NCBI GenBank assembly: GCA_019235245.1
Contig: JAFAKO010000152.1
Span: forward strand, 1-53,293
Reading direction: 5' to 3'
Origin: Gammaproteobacteria bacterium
GTDB lineage: Bacteria > Pseudomonadota > Gammaproteobacteria > Steroidobacterales > Steroidobacteraceae
Length of the DNA: 53,293 nucleotides
Part shown: positions 38,872 to 49,245 of the stretch, piece by piece
How positions within the stretch are numbered: position 1 is the stretch's first letter
How the letters are laid out: every line of letters starts with the position of its first letter
Position numbers and translations under genes: made by a program
The notes under the pieces: model-generated
Seen by the model: only the letters and a program-made list of their open reading frames with translations
Databases searched by the model: none
What the model was told of the DNA's origin: nothing

Positions 38872-39830
38872 TCCCGGCGCGCGCCCAGATTCCCTACCAG
38901 CTCGCTGCTTATGCCGACGCCCGCTACACTCAGACCGTCTACTTCGACGGTCATGCCGTGGTCAAGAGTGGCGATGTGATCGGTGCAGTGCCGCTGGAGC
39001 TGAGCAATCGCGCGCCGAGCGACACGCTCCTGTTCGCGACCACGTTGGTCGTGCTCCTCAGCCTCGAGGCTCTGCTGCTCAAGCCGGCCGCGGCCGCTGA
39101 GCCCGAAGCGACGCCGTGGGAGTTCTCGCTGACGCCGTACGCGTGGTTGCCGCATGTCGACGCGACGCTGCGCTACGAAACTCCCGGGACCGGCGGAACT
39201 CCGGTCTCGATGACGGATATCCTCAAGTACCTGAACGGCGCGCTGTTTCTCAACGGCGACGTGCGCAAGGGCAGATGGGGTGTCGCGGCCGACTTTGTCT
39301 ACTGCGATTTCCAGAAGGTCGGCAGCGACGTGACCACGGTGGTGGGTCCGATCGGCGGAAGCGAGGTGCCCGTCAACACCGGCACGACCACGAGCCTCAC
39401 CGGTTACATGGCATCGCTGATGGGCACCTATTCCGTGGTGCGCGAAACCAATACCAGCTTCGACGTGCTGGCGGGGCTGCGCTACACGCATATCGGCACG
39501 ACGCTGGACTGGTCGTTCGACAGCACCGTTGGCAACCTGCCGGCTCGCACCGGCACGGTGGGACAGAGTACCGATCTGTGGGACGGCGTGGCCGGTTTGC
39601 GCGGTAACGTCAGGTTTGCAGGCGGTAAATGGTTCGTCCCTTGTTATCTGGATGCGGGTGCCGGCACGTCCAAATTCACCTGGCAGGGGATGCTCGGCAT
39701 GGGTTATGCCTTCGGCTGGGGCGACCTGCTCCTCGTCTACCGCTATCTCTCGTTCCAACAAGCCGACACGCAACCGATCGAGCACTTCTCCCTGGCTGGC
39801 TTCGCGCTCGGCGCGACATTTCACTTCTGA
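38868..39830 (+). CDS. outer-membrane beta-barrel protein
   Basis: Hydrophobic leader TLLFATTLVVLLSLEALLLKPAAAAEP; WEFSLTPYAWLPHVDATLRYETPG...; ends in GFALGATFHF. Start uncertain (GTG 38868 or later). Confidence 0.7.
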   Translation: MIPARAQIPYQLAAYADARYTQTVYFDGHAVVKSGDVIGAVPLELSNRAPSDTLLFATTLVVLLSLEALLLKPAAAAEPEATPWEFSLTPYAWLPHVDATLRYETPGTGGTPVSMTDILKYLNGALFLNGDVRKGRWGVAADFVYCDFQKVGSDVTTVVGPIGGSEVPVNTGTTTSLTGYMASLMGTYSVVRETNTSFDVLAGLRYTHIGTTLDWSFDSTVGNLPARTGTVGQSTDLWDGVAGLRGNVRFAGGKWFVPCYLDAGAGTSKFTWQGMLGMGYAFGWGDLLLVYRYLSFQQADTQPIEHFSLAGFALGATFHF

Positions 39831-39841
39831 CCGTTCTGCGC

Positions 39842-41593
39842 ATGCGGGTCGCCCGGCAACTGCGGCTTTTCTGCCTCGCGAGCGTCTTGCCGCTCCTGCA
39901 CGCCACGGCGGCCGCCGAGGATACCGCTCTCGCGCGAATAGTTGCCGAGGAATCCGCCATCGAGCGCGAAACCGATCCGAAGGACGGACCCGGCTGGCCG
40001 GATGTAAGCAAGCCGGCGGAGGGTCGCCGCACCGCTGCGCTCAAAGCACTGCAGGTGCAACTGGCCGCCCTGCCACCAGCGCCTGCCGGGACCGAGGATG
40101 CCCTGACCCGCCGCCTGCTGGAGTGGCGGCTCGGCATGCGCATCGAGGCCGCACGCTTTGACGAAGCGCGCATTCCCTTCGACAACGGGGACGGTTTCTT
40201 CAACACCGCCAACTACGCGGCAGAGACGACCGTCATCCGCACCGCGGCCGACGCCACCGCGTGGATAGCCCGCCTGCAAGCCTGGCCTCGTTACCTCGAT
40301 CAGGAGATCGACAATCTCAGGCGCGGCATCGCCACCGGATTCGTTCAGCCCCAACCGACGGCGACCGCGGTCCTCGCCATTCTCAAGCTCGCCGCCGAGC
40401 AGCCCGCGGCAGAGAGCGCGCTGCTCGGACCGCTGAGACAACTGCCCTCCACCATCCCCGCCGACCGGCAGGCAGCCCTGCGTGCCGAAGCGTTGGCCGC
40501 GATCGAGCAGGCGGTCAAGCCGGCGCAGCACGAGCTGGCTTCGTTCTTCGAGCGCGACTACCTGCCGCACGCACGTCCGCAGCTCGGCGCCTCGAGCCTG
40601 CCGGATGGCCGAGCGTGGTACGCATTCCAGGTGCGGCGCTCGACCACCATGGAGATGAAACCGGACGAGGTGTTCGCACTGGGGGAGCGGGAGGTGGCCC
40701 GCATCGGTGTCGCAATGGAAAGCGCGATGCGCTCGACCGGCTTCACGGGCTCGCTGGCCCAATTCATAGCGACGTTGCGCACCGACCAGCGGTTCTACGC
40801 GCCGGACCTCCAGACCTATATCGAGAAGGCGAGCGAGATCGGCAAGCGCACCGATGGCCTGCTGCCGCTCTGGTTCGGCCGCCTGCCGCGGCTCACGTGG
40901 ACGTTCCGCCTCAAGCCGCCGGAGCTCGAGGCATCCTCGAGCGGCTACGACCTCGGAGATCCGGAAAAAGGCGCACCGGGCACGGTGGTCATGAGCTTGC
41001 ACTCGTACCAGAGCCCGCTGTTCGCCTTGCCTGCCTGGGTCCTGCACGAGGGCGTGCCCGGTCACCATCTGCAGATCGCGCTGGCCCAGGAGCGCACCGA
41101 CCTGCCCGCCTTCCGGCGCAAAGACGAGCCCACGGCATTCGTCGAGGGCTGGGCTCTGTATGCGGAGCAGCTCGGTGAGGTCATGGGCGTGTATCGCGAC
41201 GCCTACGAGCACTTCGGCCGGCTGTCCTTCGAGATGTGGCGCGCGTGCCGGCTCGAGATGGACGTTGGCATTCACTGGAAGGGCTGGAGCAAGGAGCGCG
41301 CCGAGAGTTGCCTGCGGAACAACACCGCCCTGCCGGAAGGCGCGGTGGTCGGCGAGACACAACGTTACATCGCGTGGCCGGCACAAGCGCTCGCCTACAA
41401 GATCGGCGAGCTGCAGTTTCTGGCCGAGCGCGACAGAGCCGCGCAGGCTCTGGGCGCAAGCTTCGATATTCGCGCCTTTCATGATGCAGTGCTGGACGCT
41501 GGGCCGATGCCGATGTCGGTTCTGCACGAACAGATCAGTCGCTGGATCGACGCCAGGACGCCGCATGCGACCAGCCGTGCGTCGGCGAAGTGA
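39842..41593 (+). CDS. DUF885 family secreted metallopeptidase-like protein
   Basis: Signal peptide; VLHEGVPGHHLQIALAQER and FVEGWALYAEQLGEVMGVY. Confidence 0.93.
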   Translation: MRVARQLRLFCLASVLPLLHATAAAEDTALARIVAEESAIERETDPKDGPGWPDVSKPAEGRRTAALKALQVQLAALPPAPAGTEDALTRRLLEWRLGMRIEAARFDEARIPFDNGDGFFNTANYAAETTVIRTAADATAWIARLQAWPRYLDQEIDNLRRGIATGFVQPQPTATAVLAILKLAAEQPAAESALLGPLRQLPSTIPADRQAALRAEALAAIEQAVKPAQHELASFFERDYLPHARPQLGASSLPDGRAWYAFQVRRSTTMEMKPDEVFALGEREVARIGVAMESAMRSTGFTGSLAQFIATLRTDQRFYAPDLQTYIEKASEIGKRTDGLLPLWFGRLPRLTWTFRLKPPELEASSSGYDLGDPEKGAPGTVVMSLHSYQSPLFALPAWVLHEGVPGHHLQIALAQERTDLPAFRRKDEPTAFVEGWALYAEQLGEVMGVYRDAYEHFGRLSFEMWRACRLEMDVGIHWKGWSKERAESCLRNNTALPEGAVVGETQRYIAWPAQALAYKIGELQFLAERDRAAQALGASFDIRAFHDAVLDAGPMPMSVLHEQISRWIDARTPHATSRASAK

Positions 41594-41624
41594 ACCCGCA
41601 AACGCGTGCATGCGCCGAGGATCT

Positions 41625-43346
41625 ATGAGAAACCTGCTGTGGCTCGCTCTCGCTGGCGGCCTGCTCTTCTCGCTCGAGTCGATGGGGGCGGACGGGTCCC
41701 TCAAGGCCGACTCGAAGCAGGTCTCGACCGTCGAAGATCTCTATGCAGAGGTCAGTGATGCCAACACCATCCTCGCCACCATCGACTCGGGCCTCCTGAG
41801 CCGCTACCAGGGCAAGGACCGCGCGGCCTGGCAACGTTTTTATATCTCCCGGCGCGCCGAGCTCGGCAGGCAGCTCGACAGCCTGCCGACCGCCGGGCTC
41901 TCCGGGCGGGATGCCAGGGCCGTCGCCGCCATGCGCAAGCAGATGCAGGGGTTCACCGGCGGCGGAGCGCTTTTCAGCCCGGCGGCCAAGTGTCCCGATG
42001 CGGCCCGCAGGGACATTCCATATCCGCAGCTGAAATCCGCTCTGGTCGCCTGTTTCACCGAAATCGGCAACAGCCTCAGCTTCGAGGGCGGCAAGATCAA
42101 CCGCGTTTCGGCCCTCGACCTGCTGCACGAGACCGCCGACGCGGCGCGCCGCAAGGCGGTGTTCCTGGCCTTCGTGCCGTTGTGGCAGGCGATCAACGGC
42201 AACAACGAGCCCGACAGTCCCTACCGGCGCATGATCGCCGGCGCCGCCACCGAGGCGGCCAAAAGCGGCTCCGAGATCGACAATGCCGCCCGCGATGTCG
42301 GCATCGATACGGGTGAAGTCGAGCGCTGGCTGGTGCAGATGCTCGAGGCGTGGCGCGAGTCGAGCGGCGATGCCGCGATCGAGCCCTGGGACTTCCGGTT
42401 CCAGGGGAGCGAGGCCGATCGGCTGCTGGGTGCCTACATCCCGCGCGCAGCGCTGCAGCCGATCAATCAACGTTACTACCGCGACCTGGGCGCTGATCTC
42501 GAGCAGCTGGGGACGCTCTACGATCTCGCGCCCCGCCCGGACAAGGCCGCACTGGCTTACACGGAATTCGTCACCCACGGACGCATCGTGCACGGGGCCT
42601 GGTGGCCCACCGTCGCGCGCGTATCCGCGCCGTACGAGCGTGGCGGCCTGTTCGTCCTGAACGAGCTGGTGCACGAGAACGGCCACGTGGCGAACATCAC
42701 CGCCATTCGCAATCGTCCCGCCTTCGTCGACTGGCCGAGCGATCTGTTCGCCGAGGCGTTTGCCGACGTCCCGGCCTGGAGCACGTACGAGCCCGCCTGG
42801 CAGCGCCGCTACCTGGGTCATGAAGCGCCGGAGCAACTCTCGCTCCGCGCCCTGTATTCGGTGGTGGTGCTCGATGTGGCCTGGTCCCTGTTCGAGCTGC
42901 GGATGTTCCGCGCTCCCACGACCGACCCCAACGCACTTTGGACCGATATCACGAGCCGCTATCTGCACATCGTGCCGCACCCGGAATTCTCCTGGTGGGC
43001 GATGCGCGTACAGCTCGCAGACCTTCCGGGTTACATGGTGAACTACGGCCTCGGCGCCGTCCTCACCGCCGAGATGCGCAGGCACATCGCAGACGCGCTG
43101 GGTGGTTTCGATACCGGCGACCCCCGCTGGTACCGCTGGCTCTCGGAACACCTGCTGCGCTATGGCTCAGAGCGCGACACGCGCGAGCTGATGCAGGATT
43201 TCCTGGGCCGTCCGGTGTCGCCGCAGGCATTTCTCGAGCAGATTCACCGCCTGAAACCCTTGGACAACGGGCGCCACCGCGCCGAGACTGCCCGCGGCGA
43301 TGGTCGGTACCGAACAGCGGCTGCGCCTGAAAGGGACTCTTCATGA
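41625..43346 (+). CDS. secreted gluzincin-type metallopeptidase (M2/M3-like)
   Basis: Signal peptide; HENGH metal motif in LNELVHENGHVANITAI with downstream LFAEAFADVPAW. Confidence 0.75.
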   Translation: MRNLLWLALAGGLLFSLESMGADGSLKADSKQVSTVEDLYAEVSDANTILATIDSGLLSRYQGKDRAAWQRFYISRRAELGRQLDSLPTAGLSGRDARAVAAMRKQMQGFTGGGALFSPAAKCPDAARRDIPYPQLKSALVACFTEIGNSLSFEGGKINRVSALDLLHETADAARRKAVFLAFVPLWQAINGNNEPDSPYRRMIAGAATEAAKSGSEIDNAARDVGIDTGEVERWLVQMLEAWRESSGDAAIEPWDFRFQGSEADRLLGAYIPRAALQPINQRYYRDLGADLEQLGTLYDLAPRPDKAALAYTEFVTHGRIVHGAWWPTVARVSAPYERGGLFVLNELVHENGHVANITAIRNRPAFVDWPSDLFAEAFADVPAWSTYEPAWQRRYLGHEAPEQLSLRALYSVVVLDVAWSLFELRMFRAPTTDPNALWTDITSRYLHIVPHPEFSWWAMRVQLADLPGYMVNYGLGAVLTAEMRRHIADALGGFDTGDPRWYRWLSEHLLRYGSERDTRELMQDFLGRPVSPQAFLEQIHRLKPLDNGRHRAETARGDGRYRTAAAPERDSS

Positions 43347-45034
43347 CCTGCCGGAAGTCAGTTCCGCGCGCCGCAAGCGTGGCAGCGCCCACTGCGGTCA
43401 CTACACTGCTTTGTGCGCTCGCCGGAGCTGCAGCAGCGGCTGACCCGCCCACCGACGCTTTTGACGCGGCGCTCGCCGGGATACGACCCGAAGCCATCCG
43501 CGCGGATATGCGGTTTCTTGCCGATGACCTGCTCGAAGGCCGGCGAACCGGCACCCGCGGTCATCTCCTCGCTGCGCAGTTCATTGCGTCGCAATTCGAG
43601 TCCATGGGACTTATACCGGCGGGAGATCACCGCAGCTTTTTCCAGGATGTGCCGTTGCAGTCGGTGAGCGTCGATGAGCCCGCCTCATCCTTCGGGTGGA
43701 CGAACGCTGCGGCGACCGAATCGCTCAAGTTCCGTGAGGACTACATTCTCTACGGCGATCCGGGACGCGAGGATTCGCAGGTCACCGCTCCGATCGTCTT
43801 CGTCGGTTACGGGATCACCGCGCCAGACCAGAATTACGACGATTACAAGGGCGCCGACGTGAAAGGGAAGATCGTCGCGATCGTGTTCGGAGCCCCCGAC
43901 TTCCCCTCGGCCGTCAAAGCGCACTATTCCGCCTCCTGGCTCAAGCGTAAGAACGCGGCCGCCCACGGCGCCGCCGGCCTGTTGCTGTTCTATGAGCCGC
44001 GCTTCGAGAGCCTGTATCCCTTCGCCAAGCAGGTCCGCGATCTCGCCGTCCCGCGCATGAACTGGCTGGATGCCGCAGGTGCGCCGGATCACTACTACGC
44101 GGCGCTCAAGGCCTACGGCGCGGTGAGCATGCCCGCGGTGAGGCGGCTGCTGTCAGGAAGCGGCCACAGCGCGGAAGAGATCTCCGCGGGCATGAAGAGC
44201 GGGAAGCTCGCCGCCTTCCCGCTGCCGGGCAGCGCCGAGATTCGCACCGTCAGCCGCCGCGCGCTCGTGCACAGTCCGAACGTGGTCGCCAAGCTCGAAG
44301 GAGACGATCCGAAGCTGAGCGCCGAATACGTGGTCTACACCGCGCACCTCGATCACCTCGGTATCAGTACGCCGGTCAACGGCGACAGCATCTACAACGG
44401 CGCGCTGGACAACGCCTCGGGAGCCGCGGAGGTCCTCGAGATCGCACGGGCCTTCACCCGCATGCCCCACAAGCCACGCCGCTCAGTGCTTTTCATCGAG
44501 GTCACGGGTGAGGAAGAGGGCCTGCTCGGCTCGGACTATTTCGCCTCCAACCCGACCGTTCCACCCGCTGCCATCGTGGCGGACGTCAACATCGACGAAG
44601 ATCTCATGCTGTGGCCGTTGCGTGATGTCGTGGCGCTCGGTGCCGAGCATTCGAGCCTCGACGCGGTCGTGCGTCGGGCCGCCGACCGGCTGCGCCTGGC
44701 CGTCAGCCCGGATCCGCAGCCGGAGCAGGTGGGCTTCGTCCGCAGCGACCAGTATTCCTTCGTACGGCAGGGAGTTCCCTCGTTCGCGCTGACTGCCGGA
44801 TTCAAGTCCGACGATCCCAGCCTCAAGCCCGCGAAGATCTCTCAAAACTGGGAGGCTCATTTCTACCACCAGCCGCAGGACGACATGCAGCAGCCGGGTC
44901 TGAATTTCGACGCGGCGGCGCGCTTCGCGCAGGTGGGATTTCTGTGCGGAGTCTATGTCGCGCAGGACAACGATCGTCCGCGGTGGAATCAGGATGACTT
45001 CTTCGGCACGGCCTTTCCCGGCGCCAAGCCTTGA
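43343..45034 (+). CDS. M28 family zinc peptidase with PA domain
   Basis: YTAHLDHLGIS, GALDNASGAAEVLEIARAF, FIEVTGEEEGLLGSDYF; overlaps upstream stop. Confidence 0.93.
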   Translation: MTCRKSVPRAASVAAPTAVTTLLCALAGAAAAADPPTDAFDAALAGIRPEAIRADMRFLADDLLEGRRTGTRGHLLAAQFIASQFESMGLIPAGDHRSFFQDVPLQSVSVDEPASSFGWTNAAATESLKFREDYILYGDPGREDSQVTAPIVFVGYGITAPDQNYDDYKGADVKGKIVAIVFGAPDFPSAVKAHYSASWLKRKNAAAHGAAGLLLFYEPRFESLYPFAKQVRDLAVPRMNWLDAAGAPDHYYAALKAYGAVSMPAVRRLLSGSGHSAEEISAGMKSGKLAAFPLPGSAEIRTVSRRALVHSPNVVAKLEGDDPKLSAEYVVYTAHLDHLGISTPVNGDSIYNGALDNASGAAEVLEIARAFTRMPHKPRRSVLFIEVTGEEEGLLGSDYFASNPTVPPAAIVADVNIDEDLMLWPLRDVVALGAEHSSLDAVVRRAADRLRLAVSPDPQPEQVGFVRSDQYSFVRQGVPSFALTAGFKSDDPSLKPAKISQNWEAHFYHQPQDDMQQPGLNFDAAARFAQVGFLCGVYVAQDNDRPRWNQDDFFGTAFPGAKP

Positions 45035-45930
45035 GCCCGTGCCACCGGTGCAGCAACGTGTCTTTTCAGCCCGTCCACCAGGGCATCGAATGTAACGCGG
45101 CAGCGCGGACTGCTGCGCAAGTCCTGGTGCATGACGATCCAGGTATCGAGCAGCAGTGAGTATTGCCGGCCGAGCACGCGTACCAGGCCATCGCGTCTGC
45201 CGATCGGCACCTGGCAGGCGCCGATGCCGGCCCCGGATCGGATGAGGGCGAGCTGCGCCAGGTCGCTGTCCGCGCGTATGGAAAAAGTCTCGCGGCGCAG
45301 CGGAAACGATTTGCTGGCCGCGCGAATGAAGGCGGTCGGCCGATCGAAGCCGATGAGCGCGTGCCCGTGCAGATCCGCCGTGGTGGCCGGGGTTCCGTGG
45401 CGCTCGAGGTATTGCGCCGTTGCGTGCAGTCCCACATCCACCTGACCCACGCGCCGCGCGATGAGCAGTTGCTGGGCGGGACGGGCCATGCGCACCGCGA
45501 TATCCGCCTCTCGCTGCAGAAGATCCTGCATCCTGTTGCTGAGCACCAGCTCGATCTGAAGATCGGGATGACGCTCGCGCACGCGCGCGAGGATCGGCGG
45601 CAGGACCTCGACTCCGATCACGTGGCTCGCCGTTATTCGAACGACTCCACGTACGCCAGCCCCCTGGCTTGCGGCAGCGCGCTCCAGGGCCGCAACCGCG
45701 GTGCTCATCGCCTCCGCATAGGGCCGCAGTGCCAAGGCTGACTCGAGCGGCAACAGCCCGGTTTGCGAGCGGGTGAACAGCGGCATGCGCAACGCCCGCT
45801 CCAGGGCAGCGACGTGCCGCCCCACGGTCGGTTGCGCGATATCGAGCGAGCGGGCTGCACCGGAGAGCGATCCCTCGGTCAGCACCGCGAGAAAGGACCG
45901 GTACAGCTCCCATGCGACGTGCGCTTCCAT
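44989..45930 (-). CDS. LysR family transcriptional regulator
   Basis: WELYRSFLAVLTEGSLSGAARSLDIAQPTVGRHVAALERALRMPLFTRSQTGLLPLESA. Confidence 0.94.
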   Translation of the reverse strand: MEAHVAWELYRSFLAVLTEGSLSGAARSLDIAQPTVGRHVAALERALRMPLFTRSQTGLLPLESALALRPYAEAMSTAVAALERAAASQGAGVRGVVRITASHVIGVEVLPPILARVRERHPDLQIELVLSNRMQDLLQREADIAVRMARPAQQLLIARRVGQVDVGLHATAQYLERHGTPATTADLHGHALIGFDRPTAFIRAASKSFPLRRETFSIRADSDLAQLALIRSGAGIGACQVPIGRRDGLVRVLGRQYSLLLDTWIVMHQDLRSSPRCRVTFDALVDGLKRHVAAPVARAQGLAPGKAVPKKSS

Positions 45931-46028
45931 GCATAAATGTATAGCTGTTGAGGTATGTCATGCAATTCCATCCAGCAGCAGGAGAGCTCAGCATTCACCC
46001 ATCGATCAGGCAATTGTGGGAGAGAGTC

Positions 46029-47015
46029 ATGGGAAAGGCAGGCACGGTCCTGGTGCTGGGTGCGACGGGGGGCATCGGCGGCGAGCTGGCACGGCAACTG
46101 CTCGATGCAGGGTGGGAGGTCCGGGCATTGAGCCGCCACGCGCGAGTGGCCATCGAGGAGCGCGAAGGTATCACCTGGATGCGCGGGGACGCCCTGCGCC
46201 GCGATGACGTTGGCACCGCGGCGCGGGGATGCGCGGTTATCGTGCACGCCGTCAACCCACCCGGATATCGACGCTGGTCGGAGCTGGTGCTGCCGATGCT
46301 CGACAACACCATTGCCGCGGCCACCTCTGAGCGGGCCACGATCGTGCTTCCGGGTACGGTATACAACTACGGCCCGGATGCCTTCGGCGTCGTGACCGAG
46401 GAGTCTCCGCAGCACCCGCTGACCCGAAAAGGCGCGATCCGCGTCGAGATGGAACGACGATTGCGGGAGTTCGCCGCGCGCGGCGGAAGGGCGCTCGTTG
46501 TGCGCGCCGGAGATTTTTTTGGTCCGCAGGCCGGCAACAACTGGTTCTCGCAGGGACTGATCAAGCCCGGCCGGCCGGTCGCTAAGATCACCTATCCCGG
46601 CGCACGCGGTGTCGGGCACCAGTGGGCGTACCTGCCCGATGTGGCGCGGACGATCGTCCAGCTGCTCGGCCGGCGCGATTCGCTGGAGCCATTCGCGACC
46701 TTCCACATGAGGGGACACTGGGATCCCGATGGCACGCAGATGACGCGGGCCATCCAGCGAGTGGTCGCACGACGCACGCAGCTGCAGCCGGTGCGTGCAA
46801 AATTCCCCTGGTGGCTCATCGTGCTGGCTGCGCCGCTCGTCACGACGTTTCGCGAAATGCTCGAGATGCGTTACCTGTGGCGCGTTCCACTGCGCATGGA
46901 CAACGCGCGACTCGCGGCCGTGCTCGGCAGCGAGCCGCATACACCACTAGAGCAGGCGGTCGAGACGGCACTGACCGGCCTCGGATGCCTGGGAGAGACA
47001 GCCGTGGGCCGATGA
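46029..47015 (+). CDS. NAD(P)-dependent epimerase/dehydratase-like protein
   Basis: TVLVLGATGGIGGELARQLLDAGWEVRALSRH Rossmann motif; divergent from the LysR gene. Confidence 0.92.
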   Translation: MGKAGTVLVLGATGGIGGELARQLLDAGWEVRALSRHARVAIEEREGITWMRGDALRRDDVGTAARGCAVIVHAVNPPGYRRWSELVLPMLDNTIAAATSERATIVLPGTVYNYGPDAFGVVTEESPQHPLTRKGAIRVEMERRLREFAARGGRALVVRAGDFFGPQAGNNWFSQGLIKPGRPVAKITYPGARGVGHQWAYLPDVARTIVQLLGRRDSLEPFATFHMRGHWDPDGTQMTRAIQRVVARRTQLQPVRAKFPWWLIVLAAPLVTTFREMLEMRYLWRVPLRMDNARLAAVLGSEPHTPLEQAVETALTGLGCLGETAVGR

Positions 47016-47524
47016 CGCCTTGATTCGGATCGATGCATCGCCGACGATCGGGGCGCGATGCGAGCCGGAACGCTGGTGGTGGACGGCGGCCGCATCGTCG
47101 AAGGGGTGGCGCCGGGCCGGCCGGTCCTGGCCGATGCCCGCGGACGATGAGTGCCTGAGTATGCCTGCTTCGCCGGGCGTCCTGATCGTCACGATAAGCA
47201 AATACCCGTAGTGATACCGGCAGCGTGCCTCGTCATTTCCCGCGACTGCCCCTCGCACGAAACACCACACGTGCGCGGGGGTTGCTCCACGGCAACCGCA
47301 AGGCAAGGCAAATCTCCTGTGCGCTGGTGTTACACTCGCTGACGATTCCTTACCTCGTCGCTCAGGATTCATGCCCTGAACAGAGGGCAAGCGTATTAAC
47401 GCCACTCCGTGCCCGTGACGGCTGATAACAACAAGCCGGCCCACTCCAGATCACCAAACGGTGTTTGTCGTCAGGGCAGCCAACACTCCATAACTTACCT
47501 ACAAAGCACTTCGGAGGAGCCAAC

Positions 47525-49225
47525 ATGACCGACCGCATACCACCCGTAGTGAAGCCGGATCAGGTCGAGATGCCCGAGGACGTTGCGACCGATCGGAGCT
47601 GCCAATCTCCCGCCCGACGTTCGTTCCTGACGACCGCCGGCATCGGCGCGACGGCCGCGGCCGCAGCCGCGATGGGGCCCGCGTTGCTCGTGAGCGGGCG
47701 CGCTGAGGCTGACGGGTCTTCTGATGATGAAGGCTCACGCGCCGACCGGGCTTTCGATGCCCGCGTGCAGGCAGCGAAACAAGAGCGCTCCGTCCCGGTT
47801 CCGCGTCAGATCCATAACGGGGATGAGGCGCGCTACGACAACTACATCGGCAATTTTTCGCAGGGCTTGCCTCACAACAGCCTCGGGGAAGTCGACCCCA
47901 ATGCGTACGCGGCACTGCTCACCGCGGTCAGGAGTGGCGATCCCAGCGACTTCGCCAATATTCCCCACGGAGGGACGGTAAAGCTGACGAATCCCCAGGC
48001 GGGTCTCGCGTTCACGTTGCAGGGAACCGATGTGGGTCAGGTGACGATCCCGCCCTCCCCGACACTGGCGAGTGCCGAGCGGGCCGGCGAGATGGTGGAG
48101 GACTACTGGATGGCGCTGACCCGCGACGTTCCCTTTTCGCAATACGGGAACGAGCCGCTCACCGCCGCGGCCATTGCGGATCTCAATCGCCTCTCCGACT
48201 TCCGCGGGCCAAAGGCCGGTGGTCTGGTGACGGCGGGGACACTGTATCGCGGCACCACGCCGGGTGATCTGATCGGCCCGTTCGTTTCGCAGTTCTTTCT
48301 GAACGCCGTCGCCTTTGGAACTCTCGGTATCAAGCAGATCTACAACACCTATCTCCCCGGCCAGGATTACTGCACCGACTACGCCTCATGGCTCGCAGTT
48401 CAGAATGGTCAGGGGCCCTTCCCTGCCAACGTCGTCTCAGGCACCAGCTACATCAAGAACGGCCGTGACCTCGGGGCATTCGTGCACTCGGACATCCCGT
48501 TCCAGGAATATCTGGTGGCGGCGCAGTTTCTGCTCGCCAAGGCCCCGCTCAATCCGGGCAACCCCTACCTGACCAGCAAGAATCAGGCCGGGCTCATCAG
48601 CTTCGGCTCCGGGCACATCCAGAATCTGCTTGGCGAGGTGACGCAGGCGGCGCTCAAGGCCATGTGGCATCAGAAGTGGTTCGTGCATCGCACGCTGCGG
48701 CCACTGGCGTACGGCGGGCTGGTTCACAACACCCTGACGGGCGCTGCGAAGTACCCGATCCAGAGCGACGTGTTGAATTCCGCGGCCATCAGTCACATCG
48801 TCGGGAAGTACGGCACCTATCTGCTGCCGGCTGCCTATCCGGAAGGCGGGCCGCAGCATCCCTCCTACGGCGAGGGCCACAGCAGCGTCGCAGGTGCCTG
48901 CGTCACGGTGCTCAAGGCGTTCTTCAACGAGGCCTTCGTGCTGCCAAACCCGGTCGTGCCCTCCGACGACGGACAGTCGTTGCTGCCCTACACGGGAGCC
49001 GATGCCGCTCTCATCACCGTCGGCGGAGAGCTCAACAAGCTCGCCCACAACATTGGACTGGGTCGGGATATTGCCGGGGTCCATTGGCGCGCGGATGCCA
49101 GGCAGGGACTGCTGCTCGGTGAAAAGATCGCGATCAGTGTGCTGCGCGACCAGCGGCTGACTTTCAACGAGCCGTTCCAGGGATTCACCTTCACGAAGTT
49201 CGACGGGACGACGATTACGGTCTAG
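47525..49225 (+). CDS. vanadium-dependent haloperoxidase, Tat-exported
   Basis: SPARRSFLTTAGIGATAAAAAAMGPALL; KWFVHRTLRP, PSYGEGHSSVAGA, RDIAGVHWRADARQG. Confidence 0.88.
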   Translation: MTDRIPPVVKPDQVEMPEDVATDRSCQSPARRSFLTTAGIGATAAAAAAMGPALLVSGRAEADGSSDDEGSRADRAFDARVQAAKQERSVPVPRQIHNGDEARYDNYIGNFSQGLPHNSLGEVDPNAYAALLTAVRSGDPSDFANIPHGGTVKLTNPQAGLAFTLQGTDVGQVTIPPSPTLASAERAGEMVEDYWMALTRDVPFSQYGNEPLTAAAIADLNRLSDFRGPKAGGLVTAGTLYRGTTPGDLIGPFVSQFFLNAVAFGTLGIKQIYNTYLPGQDYCTDYASWLAVQNGQGPFPANVVSGTSYIKNGRDLGAFVHSDIPFQEYLVAAQFLLAKAPLNPGNPYLTSKNQAGLISFGSGHIQNLLGEVTQAALKAMWHQKWFVHRTLRPLAYGGLVHNTLTGAAKYPIQSDVLNSAAISHIVGKYGTYLLPAAYPEGGPQHPSYGEGHSSVAGACVTVLKAFFNEAFVLPNPVVPSDDGQSLLPYTGADAALITVGGELNKLAHNIGLGRDIAGVHWRADARQGLLLGEKIAISVLRDQRLTFNEPFQGFTFTKFDGTTITV

Positions 49226-49245
49226 CGAGACCCTGAAGCGGGTTG

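Noticed and set aside
39821-43151. Very long minus-strand ORFs (627 aa at 39821-41704, 538 aa at 41535-43151)
   Set aside because: Antisense shadows of high-GC DUF885/metallopeptidase genes; the sense frames carry clear signal peptides and catalytic motifs.
46947-47444. 165-aa minus-strand ORF in the gap before the haloperoxidase
   Set aside because: Partly antisense to the epimerase gene, no signal or motif, atypical composition.
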